IMG/VR virus record: IMGVR_UViG_3300031963_000603
Span: 1-31,921 of that record
From: a virus
Length of the DNA: 31,921 nucleotides
Strand: one strand, 5' to 3'
Below, piece after piece: positions 21,357 to 30,085 of this stretch. How positions within the stretch are numbered: the stretch's first letter is position 1; each line of letters opens with the position of its first letter. The notes under the pieces are model-generated. The model made no database searches and was not told the DNA's origin. It was given only the letters and a program-made list of their open reading frames with translations. The translations under genes were made by a program, and so were the position numbers.

Positions 21357-21800
21357 CTATTTTAGTCGCTTGCCTGCTATGCGAGCTTTCAAGTCAGTAG
21401 TAGAAATGCCTGCTGTATAAGGAACATAAATCAAACCAATTTCATTCTTATCCAGCCAGTCCTGAGTAAATTGCATTTGAGCATAATAATCTTTCCTAGC
21501 CCAGTCATCACCGATAACCACAAAATCAGGATCAACTTTAGAAATCGCAACTTTAGAATCAGCGTTTCCACAATTAGGAATTACTGAATCCACAAACTTA
21601 CAGGCAAGTAGAACTTCTGCTCTGTCCTTGAAAGAAACAACAGGTGGCTTGCCTTTATAGGCTTCAATGAATTCGTCCCTATTTAGAGCAACAACAACCT
21701 TTCCATCAACTCCTGCAATTCGCCTACATTGCTTCAAGAATTTCACATGGCCAGAATGAAACAAATCAAATGTGCCGCCTGTATAAACTATCTGTCCCAA
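21357..21800 (-). CDS. Glycerol-3-phosphate cytidylyltransferase-like nucleotidyltransferase
   Basis: Enzyme of the TagD/HIGH-type cytidylyltransferase family, which joins a nucleotide to a sugar- or polyol-phosphate. Motifs: TGGTFDLFHSGH (7-18, with the HxGH site) and GISTTDLKARI (131-141). The start is TTG at 21800, backed by AAGGA 7 nt upstream and a 13-nt overlap with the glycosyltransferase gene. It stands with two glycosyltransferases in the structural operon. It could supply an activated precursor for decorating phage particles or host wall. Confidence 0.85.
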   Translation of the reverse strand: MGQIVYTGGTFDLFHSGHVKFLKQCRRIAGVDGKVVVALNRDEFIEAYKGKPPVVSFKDRAEVLLACKFVDSVIPNCGNADSKVAISKVDPDFVVIGDDWARKDYYAQMQFTQDWLDKNEIGLIYVPYTAGISTTDLKARIAGKRLK

Positions 21801-22438
21801 GCGTTAGTCCTTCTAATCTCTAAATCCCATTCGCCTTGACTCAAATCATTCTCAGCAAGCTTCTTCTGAAACAACTTCTGATTAGCCAAGAAAGTTCTAT
21901 CATTCTGGCTGTGAAAGCCACTCTCCAAAGTGCTTGAATTATCGTGGGACAAAACTGCATGAATAAATTTTGCAGGCACACCTGCAGACATCAATCTGTG
22001 TTCATAATCATTATCTTCAAAATAAATTGGGTGAAAGCGTTCATCAAACAAGCCAGCCTTCAGGACTGCACCTTCCCCTAAAACAAAGCCACTCCACTTC
22101 GGCATGATGCTCAGAAAGTTGATTGCTTTAGGATCTACTTGCTCGCTAATCTTCTTTAAAGCACCTTCACTAAAAACAGAATCGTCATTGACCAAAACCC
22201 AGTAAGGAGCAAATGGGGTTGTCTTGATAATTAGATTCAATCCACCACCATAACCTAAGCCATGTGGGACTTGAATAAGCCAAAGATTCTTGACCATCTC
22301 AGGCTTAGAAGGAGTCCATTCTCGCTTGCCTGAATTATCTACAATCACCAAATTATCTACAGGATAATCAATGCTTGCCAATAGCCTGTCTGCCAAATCA
22401 AATCTTGAATAGGTCAGAAACCCAAGGACTGGAATCAT
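21788..22438 (-). CDS. Glycosyltransferase family 2-like (GT-A)
   Basis: Nucleotide-sugar-dependent glycosyltransferase. The GT-A pattern is visible: strand LVIVDNSG (30-37), GLGYGGGLN (60-68), the metal-binding VNDDS (83-87), FDERFHPIYFEDNDYEHR (131-148) as the acceptor/catalytic loop. Length 216 is that of a bare catalytic domain. Acceptor unknown; capsid or tail glycosylation or host surface change are options. ATGA overlap with the GT-B gene. Confidence 0.85.
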   Translation of the reverse strand: MIPVLGFLTYSRFDLADRLLASIDYPVDNLVIVDNSGKREWTPSKPEMVKNLWLIQVPHGLGYGGGLNLIIKTTPFAPYWVLVNDDSVFSEGALKKISEQVDPKAINFLSIMPKWSGFVLGEGAVLKAGLFDERFHPIYFEDNDYEHRLMSAGVPAKFIHAVLSHDNSSTLESGFHSQNDRTFLANQKLFQKKLAENDLSQGEWDLEIRRTNAWDR

Positions 22439-23613
22439 TTAGAAGAAAGCTTCTCAATCAAAGGTTTCCAGGATTCTGCATAAATCTTGTCTGCATCATA
22501 CTGTTTTGCGAAAGCAAGCGTTTCAGGGAAGTCCTTCTTGCCACGCTGATAAGCCTGCTCCAGAGCATCCACTATTCCAGAAACTAAAGGAATGTTGAAC
22601 CAAGTGTGCTGACCTGCATCCCAGAAAGGCTGTCCATTGACCAGATATGAATCAGGCGAAGCAAGCTCTGCAGAAGCTGCAAAGTTAGAAGTGATAATAG
22701 GCACGCCACAAGCTTGTGCTTCAATCTGTGGAACGCCAAACCCTTCACCATAATTACAGAACAAGCCGACATCCCAAGAAGAATAAATAGCGGCCAAAGT
22801 TTCTTGACTAATTCCATACTGATAACCAATTGGATCTACAAAGGAAACCTTCTCTGCAGGAACTCCACAAGCCTGCAGAATGTTGGGAAGCACAAAGCCT
22901 GACTGTTTTCCATAAGGTTCAGTATGCAAATAAAGAACAACATCATCGTGCTTGGCGGCAAAGATAGCGAAAGCTAAGAAATTCTCAGCCACAGCCTTTC
23001 GGTGAATGAAGCCACCAGCCTTATTAGCAAAGTTCATTCCAACAACAAACTTGTCTTTTCCACGCACAAAATCCCTACCCGAAATGCCTTCAGGGAGATT
23101 TGCTGTAGGTTTGAAAATCTTTGTATCAATAGCGTGGGGAATGTATTCGGATTCTAAGCCAGCGTTCTCAATCATAGATTTACCGAACTTGCTCATGGCA
23201 ATAGGAGTCACATTAGGTTTCTTCAGCCAAGCCAAAACCTTTTCAGGAGCAGGCTGGTGGTCAATCGGTGTCCAGGATGCAATTGGAATACTGTCCAAGG
23301 CAGGGTTATCTAAAACCCAAACATCATACAAAGTGATTAGAAAATTTGGTAGCCCTTTATTCTCTGCACTCCAGTGCTGAAAATTTAGTGGAAGCACATC
23401 AGTTGAATACTGATTCATTCCCCTTGAATAATGTGGAATCAAACCTGATCCTGTTTCAATTAGGCTATTGACTCCTTCGCCACCATAGTTAGAAAGCATG
23501 GCCACTTTATGTCCATCTTTTACAAGCCTAGAAATCACTTGTTTAGATTGCGTGCCATAACCTGTCGGCTGATTGAGTGAATTTGAATACCAAGAAATGC
23601 ATGAATTAGTCAT
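22435..23613 (-). CDS. Glycosyltransferase family 1/4-like (GT-B)
   Basis: A 392-residue retaining-type glycosyltransferase. The N-lobe begins with SWYSNSLNQPTGYG (glycine-rich), IPHAIDTKIFKP (158-169) marks the linker, and the nucleotide-sugar site is EGFGVPQIEAQACGVPII (290-307), E298 being the likely phosphate-contacting residue. The gene follows the capsid terminator and starts the sugar-modification module. The ribosome site is weak. Likely acts in the cytoplasm on phage proteins or wall precursors. Confidence 0.85.
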   Translation of the reverse strand: MTNSCISWYSNSLNQPTGYGTQSKQVISRLVKDGHKVAMLSNYGGEGVNSLIETGSGLIPHYSRGMNQYSTDVLPLNFQHWSAENKGLPNFLITLYDVWVLDNPALDSIPIASWTPIDHQPAPEKVLAWLKKPNVTPIAMSKFGKSMIENAGLESEYIPHAIDTKIFKPTANLPEGISGRDFVRGKDKFVVGMNFANKAGGFIHRKAVAENFLAFAIFAAKHDDVVLYLHTEPYGKQSGFVLPNILQACGVPAEKVSFVDPIGYQYGISQETLAAIYSSWDVGLFCNYGEGFGVPQIEAQACGVPIITSNFAASAELASPDSYLVNGQPFWDAGQHTWFNIPLVSGIVDALEQAYQRGKKDFPETLAFAKQYDADKIYAESWKPLIEKLSSK

Positions 23614-23629
23614 GCGAATAGCCTAATAG

Positions 23630-23671
23630 AAAACACTCCCTAAATCTGCTACGAAACAGAAATAGGGAGTG
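23630..23671 (-). terminator. Terminator after the major capsid gene
   Basis: On the minus strand CACTCCCTA (23642-23634 side) pairs with TAGGGAGTG (23671-23663) in a 9-bp stem, with an inner TCTG/CAGA extension, followed by TTTT. It separates capsid from the downstream glycosyltransferase genes, likely a partial terminator. The stem strand at 23655-23670 is part of a 16-bp direct repeat. Confidence 0.65.
23655..23670. repeat. 16-bp direct repeat flanking the capsid gene, left copy
   Basis: AACAGAAATAGGGAGT here and AACATAAATAGGGAGT at 24881-24896 match at 15 of 16 positions and lie on either side of the capsid gene. This copy is half of the terminator hairpin. Confidence 0.5.
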
Positions 23672-23693
23672 CTTCTAAATAAGTGGGTAAGCC

Positions 23694-24860
23694 TTAGCTT
23701 GCTCCACCCTTGAACTTCTTGATGTTGGCTTTCTGCACGAGTGCTGAGTCCACACGCCAAGTCGCACGCCACGTGGCCAAGTCGTTTCCGAATGCGTAGT
23801 CATCACTGCGATCAACCTGAAGACCACCAGCGTTGCGGATATAAAGTGCCTTCATATCTCCAACAGCAAGTGAGTTAGCTCCAGTAGCAGGTGATGGCAT
23901 TGAAGGAGTTTCAATAACTGGAACACCTAGAACTAGATCACGCTTGTCTAGACCTGTTCCAATATCAAACAGGTATTGACCATAAGAGTCCTTTAGCTTT
24001 CTCAAAGCTGCAATAGAAGTGCTGTTTGCAAGCATTGCGAAAGTAGGCTTCTGACGAAGTGATCCATCTAGAGAATAAACAAGGTCAATTACGTTATCCG
24101 CTGAGAACGCACCTGAAACACCTGTTGAACCAGTAACACCAGTGCCAGCAACTGGTAAGAACCCTGTTGGTTCTACCACGCCTGTTCCGTTGATAATCTT
24201 GTCGCCAATTGCATAACCGAAAGAGTTACCAAACTGTTCAGCCAAGAAACCAATAACATCTACGCCTGCATCCAGGACTAGTTCTCTAGCCAACTGGCTA
24301 AGTGCTGAGAACTTGTAAGATCCAAGTGTGGTGAAGGTATTGAAGGTCGGTTCTGACGTGCCGATGCTTGAACCAGCACCAACGATTGTTGCAGTTGAGA
24401 AAGCAGACTGCGATGGAATCTGTAGATTCTCACCTGAAGCAGTGTTGATAACAGTTGCATACTCAAGCAATGGGTTAACTAGACGAGCAACCTTCACGAT
24501 TTCTGAATAGAAATTTGTAGGCACAGGTGCACCAGTTGTGCTTGGGGTGATAGCACGGAACTCGTGGCCACGAACTTCACCAAGGATCATCTTGCGAAGA
24601 ATGTCTGACTCTGTGTCTGAAACAGTTGCACCAGCGAAATCTACAGCGGCCTTAGTCATTACTTCGGCAACCTTTGCTTCACGCTGTTCTAGTTCAATTA
24701 GTTCATTACGCTTGTTAATTTCAGCAGTAAGATTTGCATACTTTGCTTCATCTTCGCCAGTCCAAACATTGCCACGAGCTTCAACTGAATCAATCAGTTC
24801 TTTAGCTTCATGCCATGCTTTCGCCTTAGCATCAACCTGCTTTGAGATAAATTCACTCAT
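23694..24860 (-). CDS. Major capsid protein (HK97 fold)
   Basis: Head shell subunit. A 388-residue HK97 gp5-like protein: residues 1-75 form a charged coiled-coil scaffold (delta) domain likely removed by the prohead protease; the body contains ITPSTTGAPVPTNFYSEIVK, TFNTFTTLGSYKFSALSQLA, and VLGVPVIETPSMPS, the typical landmarks. The gene lies alone between terminators with a good AAAGGA ribosome site 10 nt before the ATG, consistent with very high expression. Confidence 0.95.
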   Translation of the reverse strand: MSEFISKQVDAKAKAWHEAKELIDSVEARGNVWTGEDEAKYANLTAEINKRNELIELEQREAKVAEVMTKAAVDFAGATVSDTESDILRKMILGEVRGHEFRAITPSTTGAPVPTNFYSEIVKVARLVNPLLEYATVINTASGENLQIPSQSAFSTATIVGAGSSIGTSEPTFNTFTTLGSYKFSALSQLARELVLDAGVDVIGFLAEQFGNSFGYAIGDKIINGTGVVEPTGFLPVAGTGVTGSTGVSGAFSADNVIDLVYSLDGSLRQKPTFAMLANSTSIAALRKLKDSYGQYLFDIGTGLDKRDLVLGVPVIETPSMPSPATGANSLAVGDMKALYIRNAGGLQVDRSDDYAFGNDLATWRATWRVDSALVQKANIKKFKGGAS

Positions 24861-24880
24861 TAGGTTTCGTTCCTTTCAAG

Positions 24881-24896
24881 AACATAAATAGGGAGT
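24881..24896. repeat. 16-bp direct repeat flanking the capsid gene, right copy
   Basis: Partner of 23655-23670 (15 of 16 positions), located in the capsid mRNA leader. Confidence 0.5.
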
Positions 24897-24954
24897 TTTA
24901 GATTCAGAGATAAACTCACATAATCCGATCGGGGATAAACGCACCGACAAATTC

Positions 24955-24962
24955 ATTTTATA
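24955..24962 (-). promoter_or_regulatory. Candidate -10 of the capsid promoter
   Basis: The minus strand reads GGTATAAAAT, a near-ideal -10, 95 nt before the capsid ATG and just after the terminator at 24995. No convincing -35 is visible, so a host activator such as WhiB or an extended -10 may be used. Confidence 0.5.
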
Positions 24963-24990
24963 CCGAAGAAATAGATACGCCAGATAGAAG

Positions 24991-25016
24991 AAAACCCCTT
25001 GGGACAAATCAAGGGG
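24991..25016 (-). terminator. Terminator after the prohead protease gene
   Basis: On the minus strand CCCCTTG and CAAGGGG form a 7-bp stem with an 8-nt loop, followed by TTTTCTT. It ends the packaging-head operon before the capsid promoter. A second weaker hairpin (CCAGA/TCTGG) is at 25044-25060. The intergenic stretch 24861-25076 has no gene. Confidence 0.7.
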
Positions 25017-25076
25017 AAAGAATTAGTTTTCTTTTTTATGCGACCAGAAAAGGAATCTGGCAATCGCAACGCTAGT

Positions 25077-26807
25077 CTATACCTTTAGCATCAATAAATC
25101 CAACTGCTTCTTCTTCATGCCAAGCAGGTCTTGGGGATTAGTGATTTCAGGGTCTTTCTGAAGCACCTTATTCAGCGTTTCAGTTAGAAGCTCGCCTTGG
25201 CGTTCAGTCAATTCTTCGCCCGATTCAAGGGCTAGAAGGGCAGATGTAAGTTCTTCGGCTGAAACTCCCCTAATCTCTGCTAACTTGGCAATCATTTCTG
25301 CAAGCTCTGGCAAGGATCTTACAGAAGCAGTTCCTTCAGTTGATGTGTAAGCAGGAAAAGCGACCAAGCTTGTTTCGTGGATATTGATTCGCTTCAAAAC
25401 TCTCTGGTCTGCTGTAATCCATTCATCGCCACCTTGTGGGACTCTGAATCCAAAACTAAAGGCATTCACATCACCACGCTTGATTAGAGTTGCCGCATCT
25501 CTACCAGCCTGAGTGTCTGGCAAGTCTGCTTCAAGCAGAAGACCAAAATTGTCTTCTATAAGGCGTAGCGTTCCTGCTCTAGTTGAACCTAGAACGATGC
25601 TTGTATCGTGATTCCAAAGAAGCTTGATATCGTTTCTAGACTTTAGAGAATCTCTAAATGCTCCAGGCTGAATTGTTTCAGTGAAAGGCAAAGGCTGGCT
25701 TGCAGAGTTGAAAACTGCCGCATAGCCACGCAAAGTCATGCCATCGCCTTCAGCACGGATTTCTAGGTCATGGATAGCCTGTCTTCTTTCTATGCCCTTG
25801 GCTACTCTTTCGCCACGCTTCGCTAATTCAGCGACCTGCTCTGGCTCAACAAAACGAACTGCATCTTCTTCAATAACAGAAACATCCATGACTGGAACAT
25901 CTTCTGCAACTGCAGGCTGTTCGGCACTCTCCACCAATTCTGATAAATCAGAAACAGTTTCAACAAGCTTGCCAACAAGTTCTAGGACATCTCCCTTCAA
26001 CTCTTCAAGTTGCCCTAATAGATATTCTTTACTCATAGAGTTTTCTTCCATTTGCATTTCTTCCAATTGCCTTACTCCATCCATAGCAGGTAAATCATTC
26101 GGTGAATAAACTGCTTCAACACCAGCACTTCTGTAAGCAGCTCTGGCTTCAGCATTATTTTCAACCACAAAAACCACATTCAACTCATCTGCTAAGAACT
26201 CTGAAGCAACTTTGCCTTTGAATCTAGCACTTTCATTTTGGTTATCAGGTTGCATTACTAACCTTGAATAACTCACTTCCAGTTTATCTAGTAAATCTTT
26301 AGTTGCGTTCCGATCTGATTCGTGCCTACCAGTCACAATAACTAAATCAACATTCTGAGATTGAATCCAAGAATAAAGATAAGAATTCAACTGTCCATCA
26401 ACAAGTAAAGTGTCATCAAAATCACTGATGCCAATTTGGTTTGGCAATGCTCTAACAGAAGATTCGCTTGGCAAATTATTTACCCAACTTTCTCCTGCAT
26501 CACCACCCCAAGCATCCCACGCAACTCTGCCTGCACTTGGGTAGCCTTCTTCACCAGAATTGAATCCTTGGGCTTTCTTATCTACAGCGTGCCTAGCAAA
26601 ATAACTAATCATTCTATTGACTGTTTCTGCAGAGATGTCTTGCCCTGAAGCTAACTGGGAAGCCCTTCTTCTGCCAACAGCAGTGAATCCACTGCCTGCA
26701 AATCCTTCTTCAATCCACTTCAAAGCTCTTTTAGCGGCATTAGCCACACCTTCAGGTGGTGAATACTGGCCTTCAGCGACAGCCCGAACATTTAGAAAAG
26801 TCTTCAT
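25077..26807 (-). CDS. Three-domain prohead protease with HAD phosphatase domain
   Basis: Unusual fusion of 576 residues (start at the TAATG ATG 26807). Residues 10-110 carry a phage domain known beside head proteases (PPEGVANAAKRALKW, VNRMISYFARHAVDKK, WGGDAGESW). Residues 125-240 are HAD-phosphatase-like: DFDDT (129-133), VIVTGRHES (156-164) and VFVVENNAEARAAY. Residues 258-300 look coiled. Residues 350-490 form an S78 prohead protease with candidate catalytic H400, S451 and E478 (NHDTS, AFSFGF, HETSLVAF). The protease matures the capsid; the phosphatase may act on 3'-phosphate DNA ends. An internal ATG at codon 258 could give protease alone. Confidence 0.85.
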   Translation of the reverse strand: MKTFLNVRAVAEGQYSPPEGVANAAKRALKWIEEGFAGSGFTAVGRRRASQLASGQDISAETVNRMISYFARHAVDKKAQGFNSGEEGYPSAGRVAWDAWGGDAGESWVNNLPSESSVRALPNQIGISDFDDTLLVDGQLNSYLYSWIQSQNVDLVIVTGRHESDRNATKDLLDKLEVSYSRLVMQPDNQNESARFKGKVASEFLADELNVVFVVENNAEARAAYRSAGVEAVYSPNDLPAMDGVRQLEEMQMEENSMSKEYLLGQLEELKGDVLELVGKLVETVSDLSELVESAEQPAVAEDVPVMDVSVIEEDAVRFVEPEQVAELAKRGERVAKGIERRQAIHDLEIRAEGDGMTLRGYAAVFNSASQPLPFTETIQPGAFRDSLKSRNDIKLLWNHDTSIVLGSTRAGTLRLIEDNFGLLLEADLPDTQAGRDAATLIKRGDVNAFSFGFRVPQGGDEWITADQRVLKRINIHETSLVAFPAYTSTEGTASVRSLPELAEMIAKLAEIRGVSAEELTSALLALESGEELTERQGELLTETLNKVLQKDPEITNPQDLLGMKKKQLDLLMLKV

Positions 26808-27079
26808 TAGTCCTGCTTCTGAATCATCACGCCAAGTTGCCAAGACCCAGTTGCAGTTCTTGCGTAAAGTGAATCTCCTGGGTCAATAGTTATTTGAAGA
26901 AATACTGCAGGGCTAATCTCAACTGACTGCCCAGCGACCAAATCAGATCCACCAATATAAATCAGACGGCCATCAGTCTTTTCAAGATTGTGGATGGTAG
27001 CTCTAACTGGCTGAATGTCTGGAGAAACAATTTCAACTAACGCTGTCCCAACAGTAAAAGCAGATTGACTTATCGGCAT
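26807..27079 (-). CDS. Small beta-rich head-associated protein
   Basis: A 90-residue beta protein (MPISQSAFTVGTALVEIVSP, GRLIYIGGSDLV, SVEISPAVFLQITIDPGDSL). It lies between portal and protease genes, TAATG-linked to both. Perhaps a head decoration or morphogenesis protein; no family recognised. Confidence 0.65.
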   Translation of the reverse strand: MPISQSAFTVGTALVEIVSPDIQPVRATIHNLEKTDGRLIYIGGSDLVAGQSVEISPAVFLQITIDPGDSLYARTATGSWQLGVMIQKQD

Positions 27080-28413
27080 TATTCCCCTGTTTCATAACTG
27101 CCATCAGGCACAGTTGTTGGATTTTGCAATTGAACTGTCGGTAATCCTGTGTGAGCAATCTTAGGCAAGCCCAAAACAGTCAAAACATCTTCAGGAACAA
27201 AGCCTAGAGAAATCAGTTTTTGAGCCATAGTGATCTTAGTTTCGTCTTCAGTTAGAGAAGCCGCTGAGATGTCCACATTTGCTAGTGGAACTCTGATTAC
27301 ATCGCCACCTTCAATTGGTTGCATATTCTCTTTTCTTCTAACTTCATTAGTAGAGAACACACCATTCTGAAGCATCTTTGAGTAGCCTTCAATTCTTGTC
27401 GCATAATCTCCCCTAAGAAGGTCATCCGTATTGAAAGACAAGAAAGCATAATCAGGAAGCAGACTGGAGAAAGCATCTTCAAGTTTTGCTAACCAAGGTC
27501 TAAGCGTATGAGTCACAAACGCAATCTGCTTCTGCTCAATGCTGTTGTAAGACTGACCACCATTGTTCAATCCGATCATGTCTGTCGGAACACGATAAGC
27601 TCTGGCAATGTCTTCAACTGCAAGTCTTCTTGAGTCAAGCATTTGGGCTTGGTCATTAGCAATTGTTGTCGGCTTGAAAGTTGCTCCACCTGAAAGGATT
27701 CCAGTCTTGTGGGCTTTTCTAAATCCCTTGTGCTGTCTATCAAATGACTTTGCAAGATTCTCTGCTTGGTCAGAAGTCAATGCTCCAGGATATTCAATTA
27801 CACCCTGTGTGAGTGTGCCTTGTCCAAAGAAGCGAGCCGCAAAGCTTTCAAGGGCAATCGCTAACCCGATGTTTTCCTTCAAAGTATCAATTGGAGATTT
27901 GGCTCTGGAATCGCCTGCCATGATAATTGATCCAGAAATGTGAAGAACATCATCGCTTGTAAGAAGCTTCTGAGTTTCTCCAGCGTAAGTAAATAACTTT
28001 TGCCCTAAAGAATTCTTTGAAACATTTACAGCCAAAGGATTCAGGACAACCATGTTAACAATCTTGCCTTGGTCATCTCTGAAGATTCTCACGAAAGCAT
28101 TGCCATCAGTCAGAAGGCTGATTAGAGTCTGTTGCCAGAAAGCCACGCTTGGCATTGAAACATCTGGCTTGATAACCCAAGCAGGTCTAGGTCTATAAGG
28201 CGTAGCAATTCCATCTTTGCGAATATAAGTATCAACAGGCAAAGCAGAAATAGTGTCTGAGATTAGAGAAACACAAGCCCAAATTGCATTGACCTGAAGC
28301 GAAGTGTTGTAATCAACATACGCTGAAGATTGAGTTTCATAAGAAGTCAAATCCCCTGCACCCCAGAGAGATTGAAAAGAAATTGCTCTAGATTCTCTTA
28401 GATTTCCTAGCAT
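27079..28413 (-). CDS. Portal protein (HK97 family)
   Basis: Forms the dodecameric DNA entry ring of the head. A 444-residue protein with VNAIWACVSLISDTISALPV (41-60), DGNAFVRIFRD (102-112), LARSF-type linker regions, and VEDIARAYRVPTDMIGLNNG (266-285), which are landmarks of HK97-type portals. Directly follows the tiny membrane protein gene (TAATG), terminase upstream, protease downstream. Confidence 0.95.
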   Translation of the reverse strand: MLGNLRESRAISFQSLWGAGDLTSYETQSSAYVDYNTSLQVNAIWACVSLISDTISALPVDTYIRKDGIATPYRPRPAWVIKPDVSMPSVAFWQQTLISLLTDGNAFVRIFRDDQGKIVNMVVLNPLAVNVSKNSLGQKLFTYAGETQKLLTSDDVLHISGSIIMAGDSRAKSPIDTLKENIGLAIALESFAARFFGQGTLTQGVIEYPGALTSDQAENLAKSFDRQHKGFRKAHKTGILSGGATFKPTTIANDQAQMLDSRRLAVEDIARAYRVPTDMIGLNNGGQSYNSIEQKQIAFVTHTLRPWLAKLEDAFSSLLPDYAFLSFNTDDLLRGDYATRIEGYSKMLQNGVFSTNEVRRKENMQPIEGGDVIRVPLANVDISAASLTEDETKITMAQKLISLGFVPEDVLTVLGLPKIAHTGLPTVQLQNPTTVPDGSYETGE

Positions 28414-28559
28414 TATTTATTCCTTCTTTCCAAAGCCAACCCAAATAAAAGGACTCCAGTTCCTGCAACAACTAAACCTGCAGGAATATAAATTAGTGAA
28501 ATAGCGATAGCAATTACTGAGATTCCAACTGCTTGCAAGATTGTAGATAACAAAGGCAT
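28413..28559 (-). CDS. Tiny membrane protein (48 aa)
   Basis: Read from the gap between terminase and portal. It starts 2 nt after the terminase stop and ends in TAATG with portal. One long hydrophobic stretch (about 10-41: GISVIAIAISLIYIPAGL) ends with a basic LERRNK tail. Function unknown; the placement in a packaging operon is odd for a membrane protein. Confidence 0.65.
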   Translation of the reverse strand: MPLLSTILQAVGISVIAIAISLIYIPAGLVVAGTGVLLFGLALERRNK

Positions 28560-28561
28560 CC

Positions 28562-30085
28562 TTAGAAAACAAAAAATTCTGGAACAATATCCATTTCTAG
28601 TTTAGTAGTTGCTCTATCATAAGCCATCACAAAAGCCACAGCCGCATCTATCTTTCTGGCACTGTTGCGAGATTCTTTGACGATTCTTGCACCCATAGCA
28701 TCAATCTTGAGCATTGAGTTATCCAAGTGGCGAGCAAGCAAAGGATTACCATCATGCGTCAAAGTAGCTTCAGTCACTGAATCAAAGACTTTCTGGCAAG
28801 CAGGAATCATACGCCTAGGACTGGTGCAAGGGAACTCCACAATTGGCAAACCTAAATCCTGAAGAACTGCCATGCTTCTTTGCCATCTAAAAGGGTCAAA
28901 GGCAATCTCTTTTACATTCCTGTATTTCTGGCAGAACATCTTTATTGTTTCTTCAACTTCTAAAGTATCAACACGCCACTCTGCATTATCTGTCGGTTGC
29001 TTCTCCCAGGCTTTGACCAAGAATACATGTGGCTTCTGCTCTTTAGTCTTAGGGATGGTCACTCCTACGATGGCTGTGGTATCTCCAGAAAAGGATCCAT
29101 CCACGCCAAGAATAATTTCTGCATCTTCAGCAACTTCAATCTCTGCTCTAAGCGTTCCCCAAACACCTGCAGGAAGCCAAGCGTTCTGTGAGCTTACCCA
29201 TTGATTGCATCTCTTAGTTCTAAACTCTGCTTCAGGAGTTCGCTTGACCATAGATTCAAAGTCGCTTTTAGAATTCAAATCTCCATAAGCAGGATTTGCT
29301 TTTATCCAAGTTTCTTCAAGCCTGTGGTCTGCATCTAAAGGTGCTTCCCACCAAGCCATGTAAAAGCTAGGGTCATCAATTTCACCTGAAGCAACTTTCT
29401 GTCCGTATTTGTAAAGTTGATAAGCAGTTGAATCTTGACCTGTTGAATCAGATTTCACTCCACAAGTAGTTGTTGCTAACATAATCGGCTGTTTTCTTGA
29501 AGCCATAGACAGTTGCATAACATCCCACATTGTCCGATCCTGCAGAGCATGAATTTCGTCAAAGATAACTGCAGAAGCGTTCAAACCTTCCTTTGAGTAA
29601 GCTTCGGCTGAAAGGACTCGCCAGACTGAACCAGTTTCAGGGACTTCAATCACATCTCTGTAAATGTTGCACATAGCCGCAAGTTCAGGTTCTCTTTCAA
29701 TAATCTTTCGGGCATCACCGAAAGTAATTCTTGCCTGCTCCTTTTCAGCTGCACAAGAATAAACTTCACCACCGTCATCTCCATTGAAAAGAAACCAAAG
29801 ACCAAGCCCAGTGATTAGAGCCGACTTTCCGTTTTTCCTAGCCATTGACCAAATGGCTGTTCTTTTCTGGAAAAGTCCGTTCTCGTCTAAAACTAAAGTT
29901 TCTTCTAGAAGCTTTTCCTGCCAAGGTCTAAGCCGAATAGACTCACCAGAGTTTCCTGCAACAGAATCCTTTGTAAGAGTCACAAAAGTATTTATGAAAT
30001 CAATTGCATCTGCACCTTTAGAGCCAAAGTCAGATTTTGTTGGAGTCACCCAAGCAGGTGGCCAAGAACTATTTAGATTCTCCAT
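28562..30085 (-). CDS. terL: Terminase large subunit
   Basis: ATP-driven DNA packaging motor and nuclease. ATPase: Walker A-like SMARKNGKSA (80-89), Walker B AVIFDEIHA (172-180), ATTTCG (204-209). RNase H-like nuclease: LGVDGSFSGDTTA with D329, AFDPFRW with D397, and RKIDAAVAFVMAYD with D480. The 507-residue length is standard. Overlaps the small-subunit gene by 17 nt. Confidence 0.95.
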   Translation of the reverse strand: MENLNSSWPPAWVTPTKSDFGSKGADAIDFINTFVTLTKDSVAGNSGESIRLRPWQEKLLEETLVLDENGLFQKRTAIWSMARKNGKSALITGLGLWFLFNGDDGGEVYSCAAEKEQARITFGDARKIIEREPELAAMCNIYRDVIEVPETGSVWRVLSAEAYSKEGLNASAVIFDEIHALQDRTMWDVMQLSMASRKQPIMLATTTCGVKSDSTGQDSTAYQLYKYGQKVASGEIDDPSFYMAWWEAPLDADHRLEETWIKANPAYGDLNSKSDFESMVKRTPEAEFRTKRCNQWVSSQNAWLPAGVWGTLRAEIEVAEDAEIILGVDGSFSGDTTAIVGVTIPKTKEQKPHVFLVKAWEKQPTDNAEWRVDTLEVEETIKMFCQKYRNVKEIAFDPFRWQRSMAVLQDLGLPIVEFPCTSPRRMIPACQKVFDSVTEATLTHDGNPLLARHLDNSMLKIDAMGARIVKESRNSARKIDAAVAFVMAYDRATTKLEMDIVPEFFVF

